Shown one piece after another: positions 40,863 through 49,489 of a stretch of DNA of 64,000 nucleotides. The notes beneath the pieces are model-generated. The model was given only the letters and a program-made list of their open reading frames with translations. It did no database searches and was not told where the DNA came from. The translations under genes were made by a program, and so were the position numbers. The stretch spans positions 1,302,001-1,366,000 of the forward strand of contig JAXGMA010000001.1 in the NCBI GenBank assembly GCA_040768905.1, read 5' to 3'. The stretch is from SZUA-584 sp040768905. Lineage in GTDB: Bacteria > Bacillota > Clostridia > Christensenellales > SZUA-584. How positions within the stretch are numbered: position 1 is the stretch's first letter; every line of letters begins with the position of its first letter.

Positions 40863-41267
40863 TTATAACACTTCGTTGATCTCGAGATGCTCATTGTCCG
40901 GCCTTCTGAAAAGGATCCATTTTGACCCGTTTTCCCAGACACTTGGTGCATGTGTGATCGTTTCTTCTTCGAACACTATGCCTCTTTGCTCAAGCTTTTG
41001 CTTGATAGCCTCGATGTTTTTCACTTTGATCGCGATATGATCAAACCACCCATCGCTGCGCTTTTGCGCGTTCGGCAGCTGGACAGCCTCAATACAAAGA
41101 TCGCCCAGGCTTAAAAAACAAATCTTGACTTCACCGTTTTCACTTTGCAAGGCCGTTTCATGTGCGACCTTAAACCCCAGTATCTTTGAGTAGAAGCTCT
41201 TTGTCTTTTCGATATCGGTGATAAACAAGCCTATATGCGCAAGACCTTCCATTTTTGCTTCAGACAT
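40863..41267 (-). CDS. VOC (glyoxalase/epimerase-fold) protein
   Basis: 134 aa with two beta-alpha-beta-beta-beta modules. AHIGLFITDIEKTKSFYSKILGF opens the first and DHIAIKVKNIEAIKQKLEQRG the second, with metal-ligand candidates His and Glu in EHLEIN. Relatives include methylmalonyl-CoA epimerase, glyoxalase I and dioxygenases. The gene is in line with a thioesterase and phosphotransacetylase, so a CoA-ester or aldehyde substrate is thinkable. Confidence 0.8.
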   Translation of the reverse strand: MSEAKMEGLAHIGLFITDIEKTKSFYSKILGFKVAHETALQSENGEVKICFLSLGDLCIEAVQLPNAQKRSDGWFDHIAIKVKNIEAIKQKLEQRGIVFEEETITHAPSVWENGSKWILFRRPDNEHLEINEVL

Positions 41268-41297
41268 TTTTCTATCCTCCTCATTAGTGTTGATTTA

Positions 41298-41714
41298 TCA
41301 AGAAGATGTTTCCGCAGTATACGCATCAAGCAGCACCTTAGGCGTTGTGGTCGGCCTGTTTTTTTCGATATCAAAAAAGCAGCCCGTTTGCCTGCCGGTG
41401 CAGCAGAGGGTATCCCCCGAAAAGATCTCGATCATCATTTCCCATTTGACTTTGCCCAGCCGCGAGATCCAGCTGCGCGCGAAAGGGCTGTCCGTGATCG
41501 TGAGCGGATGTTTGTACTGCGCTTCAGTTCTCACAAGAATGGGCGAAATCTTTTGCTTCATCATTTCTTTGTATGGATAATATTTGTTCAGGAAAGCGTG
41601 CCTTAGATCCTCGAACCATTTGATGTACACAATATTGCTGACGATCCCCATAGAATCAATCTCATATGCTTTTACCATGATCTGCTCTTCTATCATCATT
41701 GGTCTGCCAGTCAT
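41298..41714 (-). CDS. Acyl-CoA thioesterase, hotdog fold (4HBT type)
   Basis: 138 aa. YEIDSMGIVSNIVYIKWFEDLRHAF is the 4-hydroxybenzoyl-CoA thioesterase/YbgC signature with its catalytic Asp, followed by the beta-strand pattern of a single hotdog domain. The start ATG 41714 has GGAGG about five bases upstream. It lies 48 bases after the phosphotransacetylase gene and 30 before the VOC gene. Confidence 0.86.
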   Translation of the reverse strand: MTGRPMMIEEQIMVKAYEIDSMGIVSNIVYIKWFEDLRHAFLNKYYPYKEMMKQKISPILVRTEAQYKHPLTITDSPFARSWISRLGKVKWEMMIEIFSGDTLCCTGRQTGCFFDIEKNRPTTTPKVLLDAYTAETSS

Positions 41715-41762
41715 AGGGTCCTCCGTCTTTTGTTTGGCTTGCTTGTTTGATCTTAGCTGCCT

Positions 41763-42758
41763 TTATTCACTTAACTGCGCCTGCACCGCGGTCATGGCCA
41801 CCGTATTGAATATGTCCTCTGCATTGCATCCGCGGGACAGATCATTGACGGGTCTGTTAAGGCCCTGTATGACCGACCCAATAAGCTTTCCGCCGCCCAC
41901 GCGCTCAACAATTTTATACCCGATATTGCCGCTCTGCAGATCAGGAAAAACAAGAACATTAGCCCGCCCCGCGACGAGGCTGTCAGGGCATTTGAACCTG
42001 CCGACACTTTCAATGACCGCTGCATCAAACTGAAGCTCACCGTCGATGAGCAGCTCCGGTGCAGACTGTTTAGCCAGCGCTGCCGCCGCCGCGACCTTAT
42101 CCACAAGCGCGTGATGGGCGCTGCCTTTGGTCGAAAATGAAAGCATGGCCACTTTGGGTTCGTCTTCTATCAGCTGCCTGTATGTATGCGCTGCCGCAAC
42201 GGCGATACCGGCAAGCTGTTCCGCAGTGGGACTGACGTTGACAACACAATCGGCCAAAGCCCATACTTTTGCTTCAATAAAGGGGCTGTGTGTCAAGTCC
42301 ATGAGCTGGCAGTTTGATGCCATGGAAACGTCCGGGCGGCATTTGATGATCTGGAAAGCGGCTCTTAACACCTCGGCAGACGCTGTGGCGGCGCCTGTAA
42401 CCATACCGTCTGCATCGCCGTTCGCTACCATCACCATTGAAAAGTAAAGCGGATTTCTGATAAGCCTGTCCGCTTCTTCTCTGGACACGCCCTTATGCTT
42501 TCGCAGCTCGTATAGTTTTTGTGCATAAACAGCGGTCTTGCTGTATAAATCAGGATCGATAACGGTCAGACCGGCTGATGCAAAGCCATGCAGCCGTTCC
42601 TTTACTGCCTGTTCATTCCCAGCCATAATGATATGCGCGATGCCGCTTTCTGCTGCCTGTTTTGCAGCCTGCAGTACTCTTGGGTCAGAGCTTTCGTTCA
42701 AAACGATGGTTTTTTTAGAGGTCCCGGCTTTTTTTATGATCCTGCCAATCGCGCTCAA
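41763..42758 (-). CDS. pta: Phosphate acetyltransferase
   Basis: 331 aa of the phosphate acetyl/butyryltransferase family: ESSDPRVLQAA near the N-terminus, GDADGMVTGAATASAEVLRAA in the middle, FSTKGSAHHALVDKV and the C-terminal NVLVFPDLQSGNIGYKIVERVGG. It turns acetyl-CoA and phosphate into acetyl phosphate, the step before acetate kinase and ATP. The start is TTG at 42758 with GGAGG eight bases upstream. No ackA is nearby. Butyryl specificity (Ptb) is less likely given the Pta-like C-terminal block. Confidence 0.87.
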   Translation of the reverse strand: MSAIGRIIKKAGTSKKTIVLNESSDPRVLQAAKQAAESGIAHIIMAGNEQAVKERLHGFASAGLTVIDPDLYSKTAVYAQKLYELRKHKGVSREEADRLIRNPLYFSMVMVANGDADGMVTGAATASAEVLRAAFQIIKCRPDVSMASNCQLMDLTHSPFIEAKVWALADCVVNVSPTAEQLAGIAVAAAHTYRQLIEDEPKVAMLSFSTKGSAHHALVDKVAAAAALAKQSAPELLIDGELQFDAAVIESVGRFKCPDSLVAGRANVLVFPDLQSGNIGYKIVERVGGGKLIGSVIQGLNRPVNDLSRGCNAEDIFNTVAMTAVQAQLSE

Positions 42759-42892
42759 TGAAAGCTCCTCCGCAGCCTGTTCTAAAAACGGTATCTATGT
42801 GGGTATCTGGTTAAGGCTGCACTCTGTGCTGTCCGCCTGATCTCACAGACTGCAGCGCCCTGATACCCTCATGATCCATGTTTCTTTAGTCT

Positions 42893-42920
42893 ATTGTATC
42901 TGATTTTCTGATTTTCGCAA
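42893..42920 (-). promoter_or_regulatory. Putative promoter of the pta operon
   Basis: Minus strand TTGCGA (42915-42920) and TACAAT (42893-42898) with a 16-base spacer, located just after the terminator of the encapsulin operon. Confidence 0.5.
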
Positions 42921-42929
42921 TGGCTTATC

Positions 42930-42957
42930 AAAAAAACCGACCTAAAAGATAGACCGG
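42930..42957 (-). terminator. Terminator of the encapsulin-desulfurase operon
   Basis: Minus strand CCGGTCTA / TAGGTCGG, an 8-bp stem with two wobble pairs and a 5-base loop, followed by seven T. It lies about 90 bases after the desulfurase stop. Confidence 0.7.
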
Positions 42958-43049
42958 GATCCAGCCTCGTACTGTCCAAACATTCTGCGGTGTTTACTGA
43001 AAGCTCATGTTTTTTAGCTTTGTCAGCCTTTTTACGGTTTTACAGTCAG

Positions 43050-44534
43050 TCAGAATAGCGGACGCTGCTTTTCTGCCAGCTGCTCAACAGCGATGACAAA
43101 CCGGTCTATCTCCTCTGCCGTGTTATATACGCCAAGCGAGGCGCGCAAAGTGCTGTTCAAACCGAAGCGATGGATCAGCGGCTGTGCACAATGGTGCCCG
43201 GCCCGCACAGCAAACCCAAGCCGGTCCAAGTGTTTGGCGATAGTCTCCGACGGTATGCTGTCTATCACAAAAGAGACCACACCTGTCTTGCCCGGAACCG
43301 TCCCAATAAGACGCATGCCGGCAATATTTTTAAGCTGCCCAAAAAGCCTTTGGGTGAGCCGCGCTTCGTGCCGCATGATATTTAGCATACCAATATTTTG
43401 CATATAATCGACGGCTGCGCCAAGCCCGACAGCATCTGCGATGTTTGCTGTGCCTGCTTCAAATTTCTGCGGCGGCTGCGAGAACAGCGTCTGGTCAAAA
43501 CGCACTGATTTGATCATCCCTCCGCCGGTTTGATACGGCGGCATACGGCAGAGCAGTTCCTTGCGCGCGTAAAGCACCCCGATACCTGTCGGCCCGTACA
43601 TTTTATGGCCGGAGAACGCGAAAAAATCTGCACCCAGCGCCAAAACGTCTGAATGTAAATGCGCCACCGCCTGCGCCGCGTCCACAAAAATAAGCGCGCC
43701 ATGCCGGTGCGCGATATCGGCCATCTGCCGGACTGGGTTGACGGTACCCAAAACATTGGATACGTACGCCGTTGATACGATCCGCGTTTTTGGTGAAAAA
43801 AGCCTTTCGTACTGGTCAATATCCAGTGCACCGGCCTCATCAACGGGCACTTTTTTAATATAAGCGCCAGTATTTTGGGCGGTAATCTGCCACGGCACGA
43901 TGTTGGAATGATGCTCCATTTCCGTAAGGATGATCTCATCGCCCGCTTTTAAGTTCTGCTGCCCCCAGCTGCCAGCGACGAGATTGACAGCTTCTGTCGT
44001 GCCTCGCACAAACACGATCTCATCCTTTGATGCCGCGCCGATAAACCTTTGCAGCTTCGCGCGCGCCGCCTCATAGCTTTCAGTCGCCCGCCTTGCGAGG
44101 CTGTGCGCGCCTCTGTGGATGTTTGAGTTGTATCCGCTGTAATAACAGTCAAGCGCATCTATCACACACTGCGGTTTCTGTGTTGTGGCTGCGTTGTCAA
44201 GCCAGACAAGCGGATGGCCGTTGATTGATTGACGGAGGATCGGGAAGTCACTTTGCAGGGCTTGCGCATCTAAAAACGTTTGACCGTTATGACGCGTTGT
44301 GGGAAAAGACGGCATAAAATAATACAGGCTGGCTGCTTTAGGCCTTACCGCTGCTGGTTCTGTTTGCATGACAGGCTTGATATGCTGTGCCCCGGAAGAA
44401 ATATTTTGATCAGCGTATTCTCCCCAACCGCCTGTCTCCCTCAACATCCGGTTCGCAGTCTCTTTGATCATTTCGGTCAAACCATCTTTAGAACAGCTAT
44501 TAAGTGCTAGCCCATACGGGTCATTGATAATCAT
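43050..44534 (-). CDS. SufS-type cysteine desulfurase with N-terminal encapsulin cargo-loading domain
   Basis: 494 aa from ATG 44534, overlapping the end of the shell gene by 14 bases. Residues ~90-494 are a group II cysteine desulfurase: WLDNAATTQKP, TEMEHHSNIVPW, FVDAAQAVAH, SGHKMYGPTGIG (PLP Lys) and RAGHHCAQP (persulfide Cys). Residues 1-~88 are an extra low-complexity stretch with short hydrophobic motifs (LTEMIKETANRML, SLYYFMPSFP). This matches the disordered cargo-loading domain of desulfurases packed into family 2A encapsulins. Gene order supports this: the shell gene is directly upstream. It mobilises sulfur from cysteine as persulfide or elemental sulfur inside the shell. Confidence 0.93.
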   Translation of the reverse strand: MIINDPYGLALNSCSKDGLTEMIKETANRMLRETGGWGEYADQNISSGAQHIKPVMQTEPAAVRPKAASLYYFMPSFPTTRHNGQTFLDAQALQSDFPILRQSINGHPLVWLDNAATTQKPQCVIDALDCYYSGYNSNIHRGAHSLARRATESYEAARAKLQRFIGAASKDEIVFVRGTTEAVNLVAGSWGQQNLKAGDEIILTEMEHHSNIVPWQITAQNTGAYIKKVPVDEAGALDIDQYERLFSPKTRIVSTAYVSNVLGTVNPVRQMADIAHRHGALIFVDAAQAVAHLHSDVLALGADFFAFSGHKMYGPTGIGVLYARKELLCRMPPYQTGGGMIKSVRFDQTLFSQPPQKFEAGTANIADAVGLGAAVDYMQNIGMLNIMRHEARLTQRLFGQLKNIAGMRLIGTVPGKTGVVSFVIDSIPSETIAKHLDRLGFAVRAGHHCAQPLIHRFGLNSTLRASLGVYNTAEEIDRFVIAVEQLAEKQRPLF

Positions 44535-45504
44535 AGTAGCTTCCCACCTCGACATCCTCGAGCACCCCGAGCGCGTCGTCTGCAAGAACGGCAATTGAGA
44601 AATACAAACTCAGTATGTACGACGCGATACCCCTGTTGTCTATGCTCCCAAGCCGCACAGAAAGGCTGGGTGTATTGACTTCATCCGGCACCCCGGGCTG
44701 ATGCAGCCCGATCACACCCTGCTCGCTTTCACCAACACGCAGCAGGATCATGTTCGTTTTCCCCCCCATACCGTTCGCATAGGAGCCTTTGATTTGGAGT
44801 TTGTCACACGGTAAAAGCGGCACGCCGCGCCAGGTGATAAACGGCGATCCAAAGAAATTGACTGCCACCGGCGGTACCCCTCTTTTGGTGCACTCCCTGC
44901 CGAACGCTGCAATCGCTCTTGGATGTGCCAGAAAAAAAGCAGGCTTCTTCCATACTTTTGCAAGCAATTCATCCAGATCATCGGGCGTGGGCGTGCCTCT
45001 TCTTGAAAGCACTCTCATATGCGGCGAAGCGGCATTCAGCAGTCCGAATTCTAAATTGTTGATCAGTTCATGTTCCTGTTTTTCCTTCATCGCTTCGATG
45101 GTCAGCCGCATCTGTTCATCCTTCTGACCGATCGGTTTATTAAAGATATCCGTCACGTTGGTGTTCAGGCGAAGTATCGTCTGTATGAGGCTGAGTGTGT
45201 ACTCTTTCGGTTTGTCGTCAAGGTCGGCATATGTCTCCGAGATCGCATCTTCATTGATGTGCCTGTAGTTTGACTCGATACGTTTTTCACCGTATTCGTT
45301 ATAAAGATCGTCTGCCTGCCTGGCTTTTTTTATATGGTTGACACGGTAAGTGCCGGCTTCAACGGGAACCCACGGCAAAAACTTGAGCAGCCACCGCGGT
45401 GTAATGCTCTCCATCATCGGCACTGACTTTGTGGTATCAGAAAGACGCCTTGCAGCATCCGGAAGCAAGCTCATATGCCGCATTGTGTAATCGGTCTTAT
45501 CCAT
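44521..45504 (-). CDS. Family 2A encapsulin shell protein (SrpI-like)
   Basis: 327 aa from ATG 45504 (AGAGGTG about six bases upstream). The sequence has the family 2 encapsulin/HK97-fold pattern: a long N-terminal arm, PRWLLKFLPWVPVEAGTYRVN, a central domain with LAKVWKKPAFFLAHPRAIAAFGRECT, and an ending LADDALGVLEDVEVGSYYDY. There is no cyclic-nucleotide-binding domain, so it is type 2A rather than 2B. It should assemble into an icosahedral compartment that holds the desulfurase encoded next to it. The rhodanese and serine acetyltransferase genes seen in some such loci are absent. Confidence 0.92.
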   Translation of the reverse strand: MDKTDYTMRHMSLLPDAARRLSDTTKSVPMMESITPRWLLKFLPWVPVEAGTYRVNHIKKARQADDLYNEYGEKRIESNYRHINEDAISETYADLDDKPKEYTLSLIQTILRLNTNVTDIFNKPIGQKDEQMRLTIEAMKEKQEHELINNLEFGLLNAASPHMRVLSRRGTPTPDDLDELLAKVWKKPAFFLAHPRAIAAFGRECTKRGVPPVAVNFFGSPFITWRGVPLLPCDKLQIKGSYANGMGGKTNMILLRVGESEQGVIGLHQPGVPDEVNTPSLSVRLGSIDNRGIASYILSLYFSIAVLADDALGVLEDVEVGSYYDYQ

Positions 45505-45658
45505 TTTTGCACCTCTTATCAACATTCTGAGGACTGTTTACATCCTCATTCACTATATGTACAGCTGTTAAGAAGCGTGTCGGGCGGAAGAAAAACGCAG
45601 AAAAAGAATAAAGCCACGTTAAAAAACGGGCTTGCCATAAAAACACCGGCATATTTTT

Positions 45659-46567
45659 TTAAAAATGAAAATTACTGAAATTCACGCAATTGCGTCCCTT
45701 TTTTTTGGCTTTGTAAAGTGCGCTGTCCGCAGCAAAAAGCAATTCATCAACTGTAGCATTGCCCTGGCAGCTGGCGACGCCGATACTCAGCGTCACAGAC
45801 AAAGCCCCCGACCGCGTTTGGATCTTTGCTTTTGCTGCCTGGCTGCGGCACATTTCAAAAAGCGGCTTTGCACATTCATATTTTGCCGATGTAATAATTA
45901 GAAACTCCTCGCCGCCAATGCGCCCCAGATGGGCAGATTCCCCCAATTTTTCTTTGAGTATTTGTGCCAGCCCGGTCAACACTTCATCTCCTGTCTGATG
46001 TCCGAAAGTATCGTTGATCAGTTTGAAATTGTCTATATCACACATGCCCAAAGAAAGCTCGCTGTTCTGTGCATTCGCAATCACAAACTCCCTTTTAAGG
46101 ATATCAAGTATCGAGCTTCGGTTATAAATGCCTGTCAGAGAATCATATGCCGCCTGATGGGCCAGCATTTCTCTGCTTTTGATCAAGGCTTCCTGCATAT
46201 CGATCATACGGCAGCCCACCTGTACGCGCGCCTGCAGCTCCGCCTGTTTGAAAGGTTTGACAAGATAATCATTGGCACCCGCATCAAGCGCAGTGACTAT
46301 ATCGTTTGTTTCGCCTCTTGAAGTCAGCATGATAATATACGGCGGGTGCTGTGTATTTATGTTTCGAATCCGGGCAACAAGTTCCAGCCCGTCAAGCTTC
46401 GGCATCACCCAATCAAAAATCGCCAGTTTAGGCGCATCAGGGCTTTTCATTATATCCCAAGCCTGCTTACCGTCAACAGCTTCAGCAACCTCATGCCCTT
46501 TTTGCGTCAGCGCCGCTGTTGTAATCATGCGGCACATTTCGCTGTCATCAGCAATCAAAATCCGCAT
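45659..46567 (-). CDS. Response regulator - diguanylate cyclase (REC-GGDEF)
   Basis: 302 aa from ATG 46567, eight bases after AAGGAG. The receiver domain (residues 1-~120) has ILIADDS, the phospho-Asp in LAIFDWVMPKLDG, Thr/Ser in MLTSRGE and Lys in YLVKPFK. The GGDEF domain follows (LTGIYNRSSILDIL ... GRIGGEEFLI), with GGEEF intact, so it should make cyclic di-GMP. No typical RxxD inhibitory site is obvious (ELLFAADSALY is the C-terminal family block). The partner kinase is not in the window. Confidence 0.92.
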   Translation of the reverse strand: MRILIADDSEMCRMITTAALTQKGHEVAEAVDGKQAWDIMKSPDAPKLAIFDWVMPKLDGLELVARIRNINTQHPPYIIMLTSRGETNDIVTALDAGANDYLVKPFKQAELQARVQVGCRMIDMQEALIKSREMLAHQAAYDSLTGIYNRSSILDILKREFVIANAQNSELSLGMCDIDNFKLINDTFGHQTGDEVLTGLAQILKEKLGESAHLGRIGGEEFLIITSAKYECAKPLFEMCRSQAAKAKIQTRSGALSVTLSIGVASCQGNATVDELLFAADSALYKAKKKGRNCVNFSNFHF

Positions 46568-46630
46568 CAGGTTCACTCCTTTGCATCTTTGAGCTGTCCC
46601 GTTAAAAATATTATGAATATCATAGTATTT

Positions 46631-46654
46631 ATACCTGCCCTGATACCTGCCCTC
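46631..46654. repeat. Tandem 12-base repeat upstream of the REC-GGDEF gene
   Basis: ATACCTGCCCTG followed directly by ATACCTGCCCTC, 11 of 12 bases identical, about 70 bases before the REC-GGDEF start. It could be a pair of protein-binding sites; no promoter could be aligned with it. Confidence 0.55.
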
Positions 46655-46826
46655 GGAACAGCTATCCCGAAGACACTCTTTTCGTTAATAATGCCTGCAA
46701 ATAATCCAAAATCTCGTTTTTTGCGATACCACCGGGTTCCATTTACCGTTTATTGAGTATTTCTTTGTCAATAAAGTAACATGAAAGCATGTATACGTCA
46801 ATGAAAGTCTTTTTATGTTTGGAAGG

Positions 46827-46872
46827 CAAAAACAAAAACAAAAAGCCGGTTCAGCTGTTATTGCTGAAGGCT
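46827..46872 (-). terminator. Terminator of the second AOR/aldolase operon
   Basis: Minus strand AGCCTTCAGC, a 7-base loop, then GCTGAACCGGCT (stem with a small bulge) and a T-rich run interrupted by G. It lies about 37 bases after the aldolase stop. The rest of the 340-base gap (46568-46908) holds the tandem repeat and no recognisable gene. Confidence 0.72.
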
Positions 46873-46908
46873 CTTTGTACCCGGTCATACTTTAAATTTT
46901 GTCACGTT

Positions 46909-47547
46909 TCAGGAATTTCGCCGCGCCACTAACTCTACCGCTTCTTTGACCAGATCGCGGATAGTATCGAACTTTCCTTCTGATATGAGTTCCGGCTTGA
47001 CCATCCAGCTGCCTCCGCAAGCGGCAACCTTCTTAAACGCAAGGTAGTCAAGCACGTTCTTTGCATTGATGCCGCCTGTGGGCATAAACTGCATCTGAGG
47101 GAAAGGTGCAGAAAGCGCTTTGATCATCGGCAAGCCGCCCGCCTGCTCTGCGGGAAAAAACTTGACCACATCAAGGCCGTACTCAATCAAATACTGTATT
47201 TCGGTGGGCGTGACTGCGCCCGGTGTAAGCGCAATATCTTTTTTAACGCAGTATTCGACGACTTTGCGGCTGAATCCCGGAGATATGATATACGCGGCAC
47301 CGGCATTGACAGCACGTTTCGCCTGCTCCACATCAAGTATCGTTCCCGCACCCAAAAGAATGTCCGGAAACGCTTTGGCCACACGCTTTATGGATTCTTC
47401 CGCTGCATCGGTGCGAAAAGTGATCTCCGCAACGGGCAAGCCGCCTTCCATTAAGGCTCTGCACAACGGAACCGCATCATCAGCGCGGTCGATCTTAATG
47501 ACGGGGACAAGACCGTAACCGGAGATTTTTTTCAAAGTTTCGTTCAT
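46909..47547 (-). CDS. KDPG/KHG-type 2-keto-3-deoxy acid aldolase
   Basis: 212 aa from ATG 47547 (AGGAGAAA upstream). It is a class I aldolase barrel: GLVPVIKIDRADDAVPL, GGLPVAEITFRTDAAEESI, GAGTILDVEQAKRAV, ISPGFSRKVVEY, TPGAVTPTEI, DVVKFFPAEQAGG with the Schiff-base Lys, and PTGGINAKN. It cleaves 2-keto-3-deoxy sugar acids (phosphorylated or not) to pyruvate and an aldehyde. It is the last gene of an operon that has an AOR but no visible aldonate dehydratase, so the substrate form is uncertain. Confidence 0.9.
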   Translation of the reverse strand: MNETLKKISGYGLVPVIKIDRADDAVPLCRALMEGGLPVAEITFRTDAAEESIKRVAKAFPDILLGAGTILDVEQAKRAVNAGAAYIISPGFSRKVVEYCVKKDIALTPGAVTPTEIQYLIEYGLDVVKFFPAEQAGGLPMIKALSAPFPQMQFMPTGGINAKNVLDYLAFKKVAACGGSWMVKPELISEGKFDTIRDLVKEAVELVARRNS

Positions 47548-47651
47548 TTTGTTTCTCCTTTTATCATAATTTTTAAACAACAGCTGCGCAGCATACTATG
47601 GAGGATCATGAAGGCATGCTGCGCAGCCAGAAAGCTATTAACGTGTATCGT

Positions 47652-48605
47652 TCAAACAATTGTGCAGCTGCATGTCCTGCCCTCGAGCACATCGATCAAG
47701 TTTCCAACAGCCATCAGGCCCATCGCCGCGATCGCTTCATTGGTATGCGCACCCGTATGAGGCGTCATGACCACATTGTCAAGCCCCAGCAGCGGCGAAT
47801 CAGTGACCGGTTCTTCTTCGTAAGCATCAAGCCCGATACCTCCGAGGTGGCCGCTTTCTATCGCTTGGGCAGCTGCCGCCTCATCGATGAGTCCTCCCCT
47901 TGCCGTGTTGATCAGAAATGCACCCTTTTTCATGCTGGCAATCGCTTTTTTGTCGATAATGTGCTTTGTTGCACTGCTCAGCGGCAAATGGAGCGAGACA
48001 AAATCCGCCTGAGCCAAAACATCATCAAGGTTTTTTTGTTCAACGCCGTGCTGCCCTGCATAAGCTTTGTCAAAATACGGATCATATGCGATAACGCACA
48101 TTTCAAAAGCTTTGGCTCTAACTGCGAGATTTTTGCCGATCGCACCGAAACCGATGATCCCCAGCGTTTTGCCTTTCAGTTCAGTTCCGTTGTTGCGCGG
48201 CCATTCGCCTCTTTTTACGGCTTCGTTCAAACGCGGGAGCGCCCGTGCAAGCGCAAGCATATGCGCGAACGCCAGCTCGCAGACCGCCGTCGCATTTGTT
48301 CCCGGCGTGTTGGTCACACAGATGCCTTTCTTCTTCGCAGCTTCTAAGTCCACCCTGTCGACGCCAGCACCATAGCGTGAAATCACTTTTAAGCTCTCAG
48401 GCGCTTTTGCTATCACTTCCGCTGTGATATAGTCAAGCCCGGCAATAAAGCCGTCAACGCCTTTGAGCAGCGGAACGATCTCGTCGGGTTCAAGCGGCCG
48501 CACATGCGGGTTGTACACGACCTGATCGGCAAAGGCTTCGATCATCGCTTTGGCCTGCGCATTCTGCGGCTTTGTAAATGAAGTGGGCGTAATCAATATC
48601 TTCAT
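47652..48605 (-). CDS. D-2-hydroxyacid dehydrogenase (SerA-like)
   Basis: 317 aa. The NAD loop is GIIGFGAIGK, and the catalytic Arg, Glu and His are in NTARGGLIDE, GLDAYEEEP and TPHTGAHTNEA. It lacks the C-terminal ACT/ASB regulatory domains of full-length phosphoglycerate dehydrogenase. It could be a glycerate, lactate-type or sugar-acid dehydrogenase. It lies four bases after the cupin isomerase gene. The operon context points to a product of sugar breakdown, for instance glycerate, rather than serine synthesis. Confidence 0.87.
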   Translation of the reverse strand: MKILITPTSFTKPQNAQAKAMIEAFADQVVYNPHVRPLEPDEIVPLLKGVDGFIAGLDYITAEVIAKAPESLKVISRYGAGVDRVDLEAAKKKGICVTNTPGTNATAVCELAFAHMLALARALPRLNEAVKRGEWPRNNGTELKGKTLGIIGFGAIGKNLAVRAKAFEMCVIAYDPYFDKAYAGQHGVEQKNLDDVLAQADFVSLHLPLSSATKHIIDKKAIASMKKGAFLINTARGGLIDEAAAAQAIESGHLGGIGLDAYEEEPVTDSPLLGLDNVVMTPHTGAHTNEAIAAMGLMAVGNLIDVLEGRTCSCTIV

Positions 48606-48609
48606 TGTC

Positions 48610-49209
48610 TTACTTCCATTTCGGATTGTCTATGATCTCTGTTTTGCCGTCTTTTTCGACCAGCAGCTTGCGGTATCCTTTTGACTCAATAGTGCCGTAA
48701 TCATGGCCGGCATCACCACGGAAGCAGAAGAAAGTGACCATCGGCACTGATCCGGTATTGATGCTTCTGTGCGCGTATCTCGGCGGCACATATACCATCA
48801 CGCCGGGCGAAAGCTTCTGCGCGCTCCAGTCACCTTCCGGGCTTTCCATCAGCATATACCCATCACCGCTGAGGCAATAATACACTTCCGCCGTTTCAAG
48901 TATTGAATGAAAATGGCCTTTGGTCATAAAGTACTCGTTCCCCACTTTGCCCGGATAGGTGATGCTTGCGCCGAAAGCCAGATGCGCATCCGTTTCAGGA
49001 GAGCCCATTTCGTAAAATTCATAAACGAGCGGGTCGCCTTCCGCGATGAGTTTTTCTGTTGCGGCTTCGTCCGCATACATGCCGCGCATGTTCGACACAC
49101 GGCGTTTGCTCGACTCTGCCCCGCTTTTTGACAATCCCGTCTTTAAATCAAAATCAACGGTGAAACCTTGTATCCAGTTGAACTTTTCAGCGTTGCTGTT
49201 GCTGCTCAT
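48610..49209 (-). CDS. Cupin-type glucose-6-phosphate isomerase family protein
   Basis: 199 aa. FMTKGHFHSILETAEVYYCLSG holds the His-x-His and Glu metal ligands, and YVPPRYAHRSINTG the second cupin motif. This is the pattern of the archaeal/cupin phosphoglucose isomerases (PfPGI-like), unrelated to the classical enzyme. It would interconvert aldose and ketose sugars (phosphates) with a bound metal. The gene follows the MoaD-like gene by 25 bases. The true substrate in this operon may be another sugar. Confidence 0.85.
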   Translation of the reverse strand: MSSNSNAEKFNWIQGFTVDFDLKTGLSKSGAESSKRRVSNMRGMYADEAATEKLIAEGDPLVYEFYEMGSPETDAHLAFGASITYPGKVGNEYFMTKGHFHSILETAEVYYCLSGDGYMLMESPEGDWSAQKLSPGVMVYVPPRYAHRSINTGSVPMVTFFCFRGDAGHDYGTIESKGYRKLLVEKDGKTEIIDNPKWK

Positions 49210-49234
49210 TATCCTTCATCTCCTTCGTTTTTTT

Positions 49235-49489
49235 TCAACCACCGCTCAATACCGGCATGATCCATAGCGCATCCCCTTCATGAAGAGGAGTCTGCGCGGC
49301 TTTGCCGATATCAAGCGCTTTGCCGTTGAGAATGAGCATGATGCCTTTTTCAGGCAAGCTCTTGCCGGCGATCTGCTCGGCGCTTCTTAACAGCTCTTCA
49401 GCGGTCGCGCCTTCCCTTAAATCGACATCGAGCAGGCGCGACTTGTCATTCATCCCTGACACAGGGAAAAGCTTAAGCTTGACGGTCAT
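49235..49489 (-). CDS. MoaD/ThiS-family sulfur-carrier protein
   Basis: 84 aa with the beta-grasp pattern and C-terminal LSGG. Its start overlaps the stop of the AOR gene, the reverse order from the first AOR cluster where the carrier gene comes first. It presumably supplies sulfur for the pterin cofactor of the adjacent AOR. Confidence 0.85.
   Translation of the reverse strand: MTVKLKLFPVSGMNDKSRLLDVDLREGATAEELLRSAEQIAGKSLPEKGIMLILNGKALDIGKAAQTPLHEGDALWIMPVLSGG

Noticed and set aside
47598..48347. A 249-codon plus-strand ORF across the D-hydroxyacid dehydrogenase gene
   Set aside because: Antisense to a gene with complete catalytic motifs; Cys/Arg/His-rich composition typical of shadow frames.
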